The position numbers were made by a program, and so were the translations under genes. The notes under the pieces are model-generated. The model worked only from the letters and a program-made list of their open reading frames with translations, was not told the DNA's origin and made no database searches. Shown one piece after another: positions 27,031-35,893 of a stretch of DNA of 64,000 nucleotides (position 1 is its first letter; every line of letters starts with the position of its first letter). This stretch comes from Acinetobacter terrae (lineage in GTDB: Bacteria; Pseudomonadota; Gammaproteobacteria; Pseudomonadales; Moraxellaceae), in the NCBI RefSeq assembly GCF_013004375.1, contig NZ_JABERI010000022.1:1-64000 (forward strand), written 5' to 3'.

Positions 27031-29154
27031 ATGTTACAGATAGCTATTATTGGAGTCATCGCTGCGGTTATAGCAGTATTGATATCGAGTTGGAATGGAG
27101 GTAAAAATCCCTCTAATCCTTCGCATCCCTCTAATCCTTCAAATCCATCCAACCCATCACATCCATCCAACCCGCCTAAACCATCACATCCCGTTCCAAC
27201 AGCATCGGACACTGTGATTAGTAACCCGCCCTTATTACAAAAAAATGCCAAGGGCAAGCACGAACTTATCGTGGCTTATAAACTTAATAAATTATATAAC
27301 CCCAATACCAAATTATGGGATCCTGTATTTTTACGTGGATATTTAACCAAACCAAGTTTATTTGATAAAAAGAAAGCATATGCCGAGGATATTCTGGTAG
27401 GTCCACAGATTCGGGTAAAACAAGGTGAAACGCTTCAAATCAATTTAAATAACCAGCTTCCAGCTGAGTCGAAAGAGACCTGTCCAGATAAAATGGATAA
27501 TGTCAACGAGCCGCATTGTTTTAGCACCACCAACATACACACCCATGGCTTCTGGGTTAGTCCCCAAGGCAACAGTGATAATGTTTTCCTGAAATTTAAA
27601 CCTCAAGAAAAATTTGACTATCAGTTCAAAATGGAACCCAACCACCCAGCGGGTACCTATTGGTATCATGCACATCTGCATGGCTCAACTGCCATTCAGG
27701 TTTCTAGTGGTATGGCAGGTGCTCTCATTGTCGAAGGTTCCAGAGTGCCAAAAGTTAAAAATGGCAAAATCACCGAAACCGGAGACATGGACATTCTGTG
27801 GAAAGACAAAGCCAAAAACAGCTATCAGAATGAAAAAATTGTGTTGTTCCAACAAATTCAATATAAAAAATGTACCGAGTTAGATGATGATAAGTGTATC
27901 CCCGGTATTCTGGAAGATTATGTTGGTCTTGCTAATCCCGGATCTTGGGGAGCAGGCTTATATTACACCTCTATCAATGGCAAAGTCTTAGGCGAAATGA
28001 AAGTAGAACAGAATCAATTTAATCGCTGGCGTATGATTCATGGTGGTGTTCGAGATACCATTGGCTTAATGATTAAAGAGCTTCCAGACTCTAAAAAATA
28101 TACTGCCGAACAAACCATTAAAGCTTGTTCAGAATATCAAACCACTGACAAAAAAGCAGAATTTGACAAGCTAAAAAGTTTAACTGTTAATACCATTGCT
28201 CAAGATGGCTTAACCATGAATCAGGTACAAACCAGAACGCTTTCTGTATTCCAACCCGGTTATCGTCACGATGCTATGGTTGCCTTCCCGACCACCAATA
28301 AATATTGTATTTATGACACTAAATTAAATGTGGATGATCAAATCAATGCACCTTTGTCGACGGGACAAACGACACCACAACTCGCGCCAGGCAATCCGTT
28401 AAATGCTCAACTGATTGGATGGGTCAATGTGAATGCCAGCAAATTAAAGCAACAAACTGCTGCCCAATATCTGAAAGATCAGGCGCAAAAAATGGGTTTA
28501 AGCAAAGAAATTCAGACTCAATTATCTCAACATAATCTTTCTGCATTTACAGATCATGCATCACTGATGACTGCAGAAGTGGATAAAGTGATTGAAAACA
28601 GACCACAGCAATTCTCCGCACTTTCTCTTTCCTTTGGGCCTGGAGGTATTAAATTTGGATTCCGCCATATTAAAGAGGATGTATCCCCTCCTACAATCCC
28701 GCCAATAAGTTTTGGAGATTTCTTTGATGGAGAAGGTGCCGTTGAAGGTGAGTATGTCCGTCAATTACAAATTGGGAAAATTGATGAATGGGAACTGACG
28801 AGTGATCTTGCTGGGCATCCTTTCCACATCCACGTCAACCCTTTCCAGATTGTCAAAATTTTAAAAACTGTAGGCGATAAGGAGATTGATGTCAGTGATA
28901 CTGCACCAGATCCAAATGACAATAATCTGGATGACGTGCAGTACCGGGGTTTAAAAGGACAGTTCAAAGATACTATCTTTGTGAAACAAGGTTATCGAGT
29001 GATTGTCAGAAGCCATTACAAGAAGTTTGAAGGCGATTTCGTACAACACTGCCATATCCTCGACCATGAAGATCAAGGGATGATGGAAACCGTGCGAGTC
29101 TGTGGAGGCAAATTCCCTTGTAATTCACCGCTACCAACATCCTCTCACCACTAA
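27031..29154 (+). CDS. Multicopper oxidase with repeat linker
   Basis: 707 residues. An N-terminal membrane anchor or signal (residues 3-20) is followed by about 35 residues of N/H-P-S repeats (NPSHPSNPSNPSNP and so on). Three cupredoxin domains follow. Copper sites are complete: NIHTHGFW, WYHAHLHG, HPFHIHVNPF and the type 1 motif HCHILDHEDQGMM with axial Met. Such enzymes oxidise Cu(I), metals or phenolics in the periplasm; no copper genes are nearby to decide. It is monocistronic. Confidence 0.88.
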   Translation: MLQIAIIGVIAAVIAVLISSWNGGKNPSNPSHPSNPSNPSNPSHPSNPPKPSHPVPTASDTVISNPPLLQKNAKGKHELIVAYKLNKLYNPNTKLWDPVFLRGYLTKPSLFDKKKAYAEDILVGPQIRVKQGETLQINLNNQLPAESKETCPDKMDNVNEPHCFSTTNIHTHGFWVSPQGNSDNVFLKFKPQEKFDYQFKMEPNHPAGTYWYHAHLHGSTAIQVSSGMAGALIVEGSRVPKVKNGKITETGDMDILWKDKAKNSYQNEKIVLFQQIQYKKCTELDDDKCIPGILEDYVGLANPGSWGAGLYYTSINGKVLGEMKVEQNQFNRWRMIHGGVRDTIGLMIKELPDSKKYTAEQTIKACSEYQTTDKKAEFDKLKSLTVNTIAQDGLTMNQVQTRTLSVFQPGYRHDAMVAFPTTNKYCIYDTKLNVDDQINAPLSTGQTTPQLAPGNPLNAQLIGWVNVNASKLKQQTAAQYLKDQAQKMGLSKEIQTQLSQHNLSAFTDHASLMTAEVDKVIENRPQQFSALSLSFGPGGIKFGFRHIKEDVSPPTIPPISFGDFFDGEGAVEGEYVRQLQIGKIDEWELTSDLAGHPFHIHVNPFQIVKILKTVGDKEIDVSDTAPDPNDNNLDDVQYRGLKGQFKDTIFVKQGYRVIVRSHYKKFEGDFVQHCHILDHEDQGMMETVRVCGGKFPCNSPLPTSSHH
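27109..27195 (+). repeat. In-frame Asn/His-Pro-Ser codon repeat
   Basis: Tandem degenerate 9-bp units encode N-P-S or H-P-S between the membrane anchor and the first cupredoxin domain. Repeat-number changes would alter linker length without a frameshift. Confidence 0.75.
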
Positions 29155-29170
29155 TTCATCTCTGTTCCAC

Positions 29171-29204
29171 AAAAGCCAGCAATTTATATTGTTGGCTTTT
29201 TTAT
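29171..29204 (+). terminator. Terminator after the multicopper oxidase
   Basis: AAAAGCCAGCAA/TTGTTGGCTTTT stem with a 6-nt loop and T-run. Confidence 0.85.
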
Positions 29205-29271
29205 TTGCCTCTGTTTAGTGCTTGCTGCACAATAGCTTGATTGATTTGTGGTATTGAAACTGAGGCCAAGC

Positions 29272-29997
29272 ATGACAACGTCTACTGCTTTTACATCATT
29301 CACTTTAAATGGTGTAGATGCGCAAAAATTCCTTCAAGGTCAAGTGACTTTAAATACCGAAGCCTTAGCAGAAAACCTGACTCGCTATACAGCAATCTGT
29401 AGTTTAAAAGGCCGTATTCTGTTTGGTTTATGGCTCAAAAAAATCAATGCAGAAAGTTTTGAAATCGTGACGACTCAAGATCAGGCTGAAGAATTTTCCA
29501 AACACATTAAAAAGTTTGGTGCATTTTCAAAAATGAAGCTAGAACAAGTCGGTCAAGTTTTCCCTATTCTAAATGGCGATACTACCGATTTTTCTACCAC
29601 TGAAACCGATATTGCAGCTTGGCAACTTCAAGCCATTGAAGCAGGTCAGGCTTGGATTGAAGCAGCAACTTCACAAGAGTTCCAACCGCAAGAACTTCGT
29701 TTGCATCAACGTGAAGGCGTTCATTACGACAAAGGCTGTTATTTGGGCCAGGAAATTATTGCGCGTCTTTGGTTTAAAGCCAAACCAAAACACTGGTTGC
29801 ATCTGGTTCAAGGTACAGGTGACACCCCTGCTGTTGCAAGTAAATTGAGCAATGATGTAGAAGTGGTGAATAGCATTGCGATTGATGGTGGTTTTAAAGC
29901 ACTTGTTGTTGCAAAACCTGCGGCACTAGAAGAACTAGGATTACAAGTTGTAGATTTACCAGAAGCTTTAAATGGCGATGTAGCACGCCCGCAATAA
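29272..29997 (+). CDS. ygfZ: Folate-binding protein YgfZ
   Basis: 241 residues. YgfZ is a folate-dependent factor for synthesis or repair of iron-sulphur enzymes. The signature KGCYLGQEIIARLWF is present near residue 155, together with the GcvT-like N-terminal FLQGQVTLNTEAL. I start at MTTSTAFTSF, with TGAGG 7 nt upstream, not at the earlier GTG. The typical sdhE partner is not adjacent. A terminator follows. Confidence 0.9.
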   Translation: MTTSTAFTSFTLNGVDAQKFLQGQVTLNTEALAENLTRYTAICSLKGRILFGLWLKKINAESFEIVTTQDQAEEFSKHIKKFGAFSKMKLEQVGQVFPILNGDTTDFSTTETDIAAWQLQAIEAGQAWIEAATSQEFQPQELRLHQREGVHYDKGCYLGQEIIARLWFKAKPKHWLHLVQGTGDTPAVASKLSNDVEVVNSIAIDGGFKALVVAKPAALEELGLQVVDLPEALNGDVARPQ

Positions 29998-30020
29998 TAT
30001 TCAAGTTTAGAAACATCATT

Positions 30021-30048
30021 AAAAAGCCTCCAAAATTGGAGGCTTTTT
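30021..30048. terminator. Bidirectional terminator between ygfZ and the 83-residue gene
   Basis: AAAAAGCCTCC/GGAGGCTTTTT stem with T-runs on both strands, between convergent genes. Confidence 0.85.
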
Positions 30049-30051
30049 CAA

Positions 30052-30303
30052 TCACAAATTAAAATCGTGAAAAAGTTTGTTCATGTCTTTAATGACATAT
30101 TCTTTAAAATGGAATGCACGCGCATGTTTTGCATCAATACGCGCAGTCTTTCCCTCATGTTCAAAGATATAAACACGGTCTTCTTTGCTCACCAAAAAGT
30201 TTTTGCCTAATTTCATCAACAATGCATCAAATTTGTCTTCATCTGGAATAGTTTCATCCAAATTAATCTGATCATATGCCCGTTTAATACCTTTGATGAA
30301 CAT
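30052..30303 (-). CDS. Unknown 83-residue protein
   Basis: Basic, soluble, no signal or membrane helix. The pattern is an N-terminal helix (MFIKGIKRAYDQINLDE), an acidic DEDKFDALLMKLG helix, then a beta section EDRVYIFEHEGKTARID and a C-terminal helix. I do not recognise the family. Codon use matches the neighbours and the gene ends on a shared terminator, so it is probably real. Confidence 0.65.
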   Translation of the reverse strand: MFIKGIKRAYDQINLDETIPDEDKFDALLMKLGKNFLVSKEDRVYIFEHEGKTARIDAKHARAFHFKEYVIKDMNKLFHDFNL

Positions 30304-30656
30304 TCATATACTCACAATTTTATTCAGCCGCGATTTAAACAAACATTGACGAAAAAGCAAAGTGTAGTTGCTTTCTCTACGCCTTTTTATGGCATGAAAT
30401 TTCACTTTTTAAGCAAAAATCTTAACTATAGAAAAACAATTCATGCTAAAACCGATAAGCACTTAAGGCTGATTTAAGCTGCTCACTATTTACTTAAGCA
30501 CTTATTATGCAAATATCAACAAAATTTTATTGCAATACACAAATCATATATTTACATTCACATAATTAAACTTATGATGTTGTATTGAGTCTTCCACATA
30601 CATTCTTAAACACATAAATGGAATTATGTGCATGTTTATAAAAAGGTTTTAAAACT
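30304..30656. other. 353-bp gap upstream of the Sel1 gene
   Basis: AT-rich, divergent promoter region. No repeats, terminators or small genes were seen. An AAAAAGG ribosome site precedes the Sel1-protein ATG. Confidence 0.5.
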
Positions 30657-31463
30657 ATGAAAAAAATTATACTTGCTAGCATCATCGCCTTATCTTCACA
30701 TCTTGCAATGGCAGAAATGGCAACCAACTCTGTTGATCCTGCATTTACCAAAATTGAAGCATTGGTTAAAGCCAATAATATGAAGGGTGCATACCAAGAA
30801 CTGGAAAAATTGGCCAAAGCGGGTAACCCTCAAGCCATTTATAACTTAGGCTATCTGACTCAAACCGGTCAAGGTACAGCCAAAGATGAGAAAAAAGCGA
30901 TTAAGCTGTACGAAGAGTCTGCAAGCAAAGGCTATCCCGTTGCCAACTATGTATTGGGTAAAAACTATATAGGAGGCACTTTAGGTCTTAAACAAGACAC
31001 TAAAAAAGCCAAACAATATTTAGAAAAAGCATCTGCCCAAGGGTTTGCTGATGCGACTGTCGATTTAGCCGTGTTACTTTTTGCTGAAGGTACACCTGCT
31101 TCAGATAAATTGGCATTGCAAAAATTAAATCCTTTAATTAAAAAAGATAACTATCAAGCGATTCATGCCAAAGCTTTATATGACATTAGTCAGGGTTTTA
31201 AAAATAAAAATGAAGCTCCGATTAAACAAGGTTTAAAAAGTATTCAGGACTTAGCGCAAAAAGGCTATATTCCAGCCTTGATGGCGGTGGGAAATATGTT
31301 TGCGAATGGCAACATTGTTCCGCAAAACCTGCCTGAAGCGAAAAAGATTTTCTCTACCCTGGCAAAAGAAAATATCCCGCAAGCCAAAGAATCTTTAGCG
31401 GTAGTGGACAAAATGATTGCTGAACAAGCGAAAACTCCAGCAAAAGCTGCAAAGAAAAGTTAA
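30657..31463 (+). CDS. Exported Sel1-repeat protein
   Basis: 268 residues with a signal peptide MKKIILASIIALSSHLAMA (cleavage after AMA). At least four Sel1-like (TPR-related) repeats follow, for example AKAGNPQAIYNLGYLTQTG, ASKGYPVANYVLGKNYIGG and AQKGYIPALMAVGNMFANG, spaced about 36 residues. The tail is Lys/Ala-rich. Such periplasmic proteins are protein-protein adaptors; the partner is unknown. It is monocistronic. Confidence 0.88.
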   Translation: MKKIILASIIALSSHLAMAEMATNSVDPAFTKIEALVKANNMKGAYQELEKLAKAGNPQAIYNLGYLTQTGQGTAKDEKKAIKLYEESASKGYPVANYVLGKNYIGGTLGLKQDTKKAKQYLEKASAQGFADATVDLAVLLFAEGTPASDKLALQKLNPLIKKDNYQAIHAKALYDISQGFKNKNEAPIKQGLKSIQDLAQKGYIPALMAVGNMFANGNIVPQNLPEAKKIFSTLAKENIPQAKESLAVVDKMIAEQAKTPAKAAKKS

Positions 31464-31474
31464 ATTTTCTCCAA

Positions 31475-31505
31475 TAAAAAAGCCTCTAAATTAGGGGCTT
31501 TTTTA
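31475..31505 (+). terminator. Terminator after the Sel1 gene
   Basis: AAAAAAGCCTC/GGGGCTTTTTT stem with a short loop and T-run. Confidence 0.8.
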
Positions 31506-31538
31506 TGAGCTTGATAAATATTACAGATATTTAAAAAA

Positions 31539-32465
31539 TTAAGCCCACCACACGCTAATTAAAATACTGGTCACCACAAAGCCTAAAATTGTACTCATCA
31601 GCAATGGTGTTAAGGTTTTTTCATTCAATCCATAGGCCTGGCCTAACATTCCAAAAATGGTCGGCATCGGTAAGGCCGCAATAATTGTCCCGGCATAGAC
31701 CATTTCCTGACTAACATCAGTTAAATACGTTAATCCTAAAAACATCAGTAAAGGCATGATCAAGTTACTGGAAATTACCAGATACCAGCTCTGCACATTT
31801 ACATATTTTAAGGTTAGGCCAACAATGCCGCCGCCAATGGAAAATAACGCCAGAGGTGATGCAGTTTGTCCCAACAGTAACAAGACCTGATCTAACCGTT
31901 CAGGAATAGGTATCTGAAAAACAGCACAAGCAATCCCCAGCATGACCCCCATAAACAATGGATTTTTTAATAAGGTCAATAATGTACTTTTAACAATGAC
32001 TGCAACATTTGCCTTTTGCCGGGTACCCAATTCTGCCAAAATCAAAACCGCTGGAATAAGCAGGACACTTTCAATAATCACCACTAAAGAGGTGTAAGTC
32101 ATTGCCCGATGTCCCATCAACAAAGACAACACTGCTGTACCAATGAGTCCGGTATTGGACATCGCAGCGCCTAAGGACAAAACCGATGACTGAGAGTGAT
32201 TGTTTTTGAAATACTGCGAAACAATAAAAAATGCTGAAATATATAAAATGAAAGTCACACCGGTATAAATAAAGAAATATTCCGGATACCAGATTTCACG
32301 TAAATCTTTTGAAGCCAAAGACTGGAAGAATAAAGCAGGTAATGCGATTTTAATGACAAAAGCACCGATCGCATTGACCTGTTCTTTGGTTAAAAGTTGC
32401 AGTTTTACGGACAAATAACCTAAAGCCAATAGAAAAAAGATAGGTACAATGACCGCAAAGACCAT
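31539..32465 (-). CDS. AEC family transporter (auxin efflux carrier/malate permease type)
   Basis: 308 residues with about ten membrane helices in the two-fold AEC arrangement. The N-terminal IVPIFFLLALGYLSVK, the AMSNTGLIGTAVLS helix break and the C-terminal GTIIAALPMPTIFGMLGQAYG are characteristic. Family members export or import organic acids such as malate or malonate; no metabolic partner is adjacent. It lies 94 bp downstream of the old-yellow-enzyme gene and may be the last gene of that unit. Confidence 0.82.
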   Translation of the reverse strand: MVFAVIVPIFFLLALGYLSVKLQLLTKEQVNAIGAFVIKIALPALFFQSLASKDLREIWYPEYFFIYTGVTFILYISAFFIVSQYFKNNHSQSSVLSLGAAMSNTGLIGTAVLSLLMGHRAMTYTSLVVIIESVLLIPAVLILAELGTRQKANVAVIVKSTLLTLLKNPLFMGVMLGIACAVFQIPIPERLDQVLLLLGQTASPLALFSIGGGIVGLTLKYVNVQSWYLVISSNLIMPLLMFLGLTYLTDVSQEMVYAGTIIAALPMPTIFGMLGQAYGLNEKTLTPLLMSTILGFVVTSILISVWWA

Positions 32466-32559
32466 ATTAAAAATGTCCTGTAAAAATGAACGATCAACGA
32501 AATATATGAACCTTGGTGCTCATATATAAACGTTGATGGCAGTTGCAAAATTGATGAAA

Positions 32560-33669
32560 TTAAAAGGCTTTAAACAGCTCTTTCAGCCCATGCGGCTGAC
32601 AGCGTAAATACTGGGGTGCAATTTCGATATTCGCACCCAATGCTGCCGCAGCATGCCAAGGCCAACGTGGTTCATAAAGCATGGCGCGAGCCAGAGCAAT
32701 TGCATCGGCTTGCTCGGATTTTAAAATATTTTCAGCTTGCTGGGCTTCTGTAATCATTCCCACTGCAATCACTGGAATGTGAACCACTTTCTTTACTGCT
32801 TCAGCAAAAGGCACCTGATAATTGGCACCAATTTTAATTTCTTGCTTTGCATGCAGGCCGCCACTTGAAACATGGATGTACACTGCACCCAACTGTTCTA
32901 AAGCTTTTGATAAACCGACAGAAGAATCCACACCCCAACTGTCTTGTCCATTCATCCAGTCGGTTGCGGAAATACGCACCCCAATTGGATAATCATGAGG
33001 TACAGCATTTTTCATCGCCTGAAAAACTTCAAGGGTTAAACGAATACGGTTTTCAAAACTGCCACCATATTCGTCGCTACGCTTGTTCGACAGTGGCGAC
33101 ATAAATTGATGCAGTAAATAACCATGTGCTGCATGTACTTCAATTAAATCAAAACCCGCATCAACGGCACGAACAGCTGCATCAGCAAAGTCCTGAATCA
33201 CTTTTTGGATTTCATCTTGACTCAGCGCATGCGGTGGGTGATCGGTTGGGTTAAATGGCAGATCACTGGCAGAAACAGTTTGCCAGCCATGGGCTTCTTC
33301 CGGCTTAAATTGACCTTTTCCATCCCAAGGTTTATCGGTAGAGGCTTTACGGCCAGCATGCGCTAACTGAATGGCAAAAGGCATAGGCGAAAGTGTCTTT
33401 ATTTTTGTCAATAATGTTTTGATCTGATCGCGCTGAATATCATTCCACAAACCTAAATCTGCATAACTGATACGCCCTTCAGGCTGTACCGCTGTCGCTT
33501 CGACAATGCATAAGCCCGCACCTGATAGAGCGTAGTTTGCCCATTGCTGCTCATGCCAATAAGTCACTTCGCCCTGTTCAGTTGCTGAATACTGGCACAT
33601 CGGTGCAATCACAATTTTATTATCAAGTTTTAAAGAGCCAAATTGAATTGATTCAAATAATAAAGACAC
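32560..33669 (-). CDS. NADH:flavin oxidoreductase, old yellow enzyme (YqjM-like)
   Basis: 369 residues starting with GTG after AAGGAGAATAA. FMN-binding TIM barrel: the N-terminal VIAPMCQYSA has the Cys25 typical of the thermophilic-like/YqjM OYE class, FAIQLAHAGRK, the substrate-binding HAAHGYLLHQFMSPLSNKR, and the C-terminal LARAMLYEPRWPWHAA. It reduces activated alkenes, quinones or nitro compounds. It starts 11 bp after the TonB-receptor stop codon, so it is probably the third gene of an oprB-pqqU-OYE unit. Confidence 0.88.
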   Translation of the reverse strand: MSLLFESIQFGSLKLDNKIVIAPMCQYSATEQGEVTYWHEQQWANYALSGAGLCIVEATAVQPEGRISYADLGLWNDIQRDQIKTLLTKIKTLSPMPFAIQLAHAGRKASTDKPWDGKGQFKPEEAHGWQTVSASDLPFNPTDHPPHALSQDEIQKVIQDFADAAVRAVDAGFDLIEVHAAHGYLLHQFMSPLSNKRSDEYGGSFENRIRLTLEVFQAMKNAVPHDYPIGVRISATDWMNGQDSWGVDSSVGLSKALEQLGAVYIHVSSGGLHAKQEIKIGANYQVPFAEAVKKVVHIPVIAVGMITEAQQAENILKSEQADAIALARAMLYEPRWPWHAAAALGANIEIAPQYLRCQPHGLKELFKAF

Positions 33670-33680
33670 ACTTATTCTCC

Positions 33681-35873
33681 TTAAAATGCTTTAGTTAGGC
33701 TTAAACCTGCGCTCCAGTTCACACCATCTGCTGGTTCAAAGAAACGGCCATTCCCGTCATTGACAATAATGGAACCCACATAATCTTCATCAAAGAGATT
33801 ATCGACTCGGGCAAAAGTACGCACTTTCCAGTCTGCATTTTTCCAGACATAACCCACATTGGCACTGGTTAAGGTATAGCTTGGCGCAGCATCAGAATTG
33901 ATGTCATCGACATATAATTTATCAATATAGCGAACATCCAGTCCGGCATTAAAGCCCGTTTCAGGTTGCCAAGCCAAAGCGACAAAAGCCTGATTCTTAG
34001 CGACACCCGGAATATAATTCCCTTTCGCCACAACCTTTGCAGGATCAGTATTGGAAATGTCTGAATCAAAAGTAGCATCGATAAAACTATAACTGGCTTG
34101 AGCAGTCAAATCACGCCATAGATTTTTATTCCAGGACAGCTCTAGCCCTTTGCGTAAAGTTTTATCGGCATTACGATAAGTCGCACGACCGTTTTCAGTT
34201 CCAGCAGAAACAATGTCATCTTGAGTATTGCTTTGGAAAATTGCGGCAGTGAAATTTCCTAGTTGATTTTGACTTTTTAAACCCAGTTCATATTTATCAC
34301 TAGTTGCAGGTTTTAAATCAAAATTCATTCCATCATTTTTCGAATAAGCCATTTCTGTAAAAGTTGGTGTTTCAAAACCTTTGGCATAACTTGCATAGGC
34401 ATTGAGCTGATCATTGATTTTCCAAGTTAAAGCAGCTGATGGCAAAACTTTGTCATAATCTGTTTTTCCGCTGTCATCACCATTATCTTGATCAGCAGAA
34501 TATTCGGCTGCTTTGAAATAAGCATCTTTAGACTCATAATGCACATTGCTATAACGAAGACCAGTATCTAAAGTCCAATTGGGTAAAAAGCTCCAAGACG
34601 CTTGCAAATATGGATCTAAATTCCAAAGAGTATTTTTCTCATCACGACGTAAATTCCCTTTTACCCCAAACTGATTATTGGCATCAAAATTTTCATAACC
34701 TTGACGGTTTTCATCCATATAATCAAAGGCCAGTCCTGCGGTCAAACGAGTATTTGGCAGCAAATCTTTTCCTGTCCAACGTAAATCTGTACCGTAATAA
34801 TCACGGCTAAAATCAATCACACCACCAGCATGACGCGGGTTCATTTGCGATGTGGAAGGCTGAGGATTTCCATTATCATCCAATCCTAAATCGGGAGAGG
34901 CCACTCCTTTAGGAATCGATTGGTACTGTGTTACTTCACGGTGTCCTGCATAGACCATACCGTATATTTCATGCTGATCATTAATTGGTTTCGACCAAGT
35001 CAGACCTGTTTGAGTCTGATTAATTTCTTTACGTACATCAAACTGTTTTAAAAATGGAACTTGTTGTTTAGGGTTAGCTTTCCATTGAACTCGGGTCAAA
35101 CCTTGTGGATCATCGGCATTAATATCGACATGATTTACAATCCAGTTCACTTTAGAACCGTCATCCAAATCCCAAGTGAGTTTGGCATTGCTTAACACTT
35201 TTTTGGCAGCGCTATGCTCACGGTAGCCATCGGTATCAAAATAAGAAGAACTGATGACATAACTCGGTTCATTGGCTTGATCTGTCCCACCTTGCAAAAC
35301 AATATCTGCACGACCTTTGTTATGACTACCCCTCGAGTAACCTAACTGGATAGAGTCACGGCCCTCACCTTCTTTAGTGGTGGTTAAAATCGTACCGCCA
35401 GAAGAGTTACCGTAAAGCGATGAAAATGGTCCACCCAATACTTCAATATGATCCAAACTACTTAAATCAATATTTGAGGTTTGTCCCTGACCATCAGGCA
35501 TGGTTGCAGGAATACCATCGACATATAAGCGAATGCCACGCACCCCAAAAGTTGAACGTGCACCAAATCCTCGCATCGAGATTTGTAAATCTTGTGCATA
35601 ATTTTCACGGTTATTCAGTTGTAAGCCGGGAACACCTTTTAAGGTTTCAGATAAATTCACCCCTAGATTATTTTCATTTTTATTTTGATCGATTCGATAC
35701 ACCGAAGCCGGTGTTTGCAACCAGTCTGTATCTGTACGTGTCGCTTCAATTTTTAAGGTGGGCAACAAAACAGGTTCCGTAGAACCTGTTTCAGCATATA
35801 GGTTTTGGCAGATACATGCCGTCAGGCAAAGTAAAGTCATATTGATGGGCATCAGGTGATATTTACCTTGCAT
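33681..35873 (-). CDS. pqqU: TonB-dependent receptor, PqqU (YncD)-like PQQ importer
   Basis: 730 residues with a signal peptide (MTLLCLTACICQNLYA), a plug domain and a 22-strand barrel ending in aromatic Phe. The plug region NLSETLKGVPGLQL, QDLQISMRGFGARSTFGVRG, IRLYVDGIPATMPDGQGQTS is almost the same as in E. coli YncD, now known as PqqU, which takes up pyrroloquinoline quinone. Long barrel segments (NADDPQGLTRVQWKANP, RVDNLFDEDYVGSIIVNDGN) also agree. It lies 20 bp after an OprB porin. The start Met could be any of three. Confidence 0.85.
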   Translation of the reverse strand: MQGKYHLMPINMTLLCLTACICQNLYAETGSTEPVLLPTLKIEATRTDTDWLQTPASVYRIDQNKNENNLGVNLSETLKGVPGLQLNNRENYAQDLQISMRGFGARSTFGVRGIRLYVDGIPATMPDGQGQTSNIDLSSLDHIEVLGGPFSSLYGNSSGGTILTTTKEGEGRDSIQLGYSRGSHNKGRADIVLQGGTDQANEPSYVISSSYFDTDGYREHSAAKKVLSNAKLTWDLDDGSKVNWIVNHVDINADDPQGLTRVQWKANPKQQVPFLKQFDVRKEINQTQTGLTWSKPINDQHEIYGMVYAGHREVTQYQSIPKGVASPDLGLDDNGNPQPSTSQMNPRHAGGVIDFSRDYYGTDLRWTGKDLLPNTRLTAGLAFDYMDENRQGYENFDANNQFGVKGNLRRDEKNTLWNLDPYLQASWSFLPNWTLDTGLRYSNVHYESKDAYFKAAEYSADQDNGDDSGKTDYDKVLPSAALTWKINDQLNAYASYAKGFETPTFTEMAYSKNDGMNFDLKPATSDKYELGLKSQNQLGNFTAAIFQSNTQDDIVSAGTENGRATYRNADKTLRKGLELSWNKNLWRDLTAQASYSFIDATFDSDISNTDPAKVVAKGNYIPGVAKNQAFVALAWQPETGFNAGLDVRYIDKLYVDDINSDAAPSYTLTSANVGYVWKNADWKVRTFARVDNLFDEDYVGSIIVNDGNGRFFEPADGVNWSAGLSLTKAF

Positions 35874-35893
35874 AGGCTGTTCTCTATTTCATA

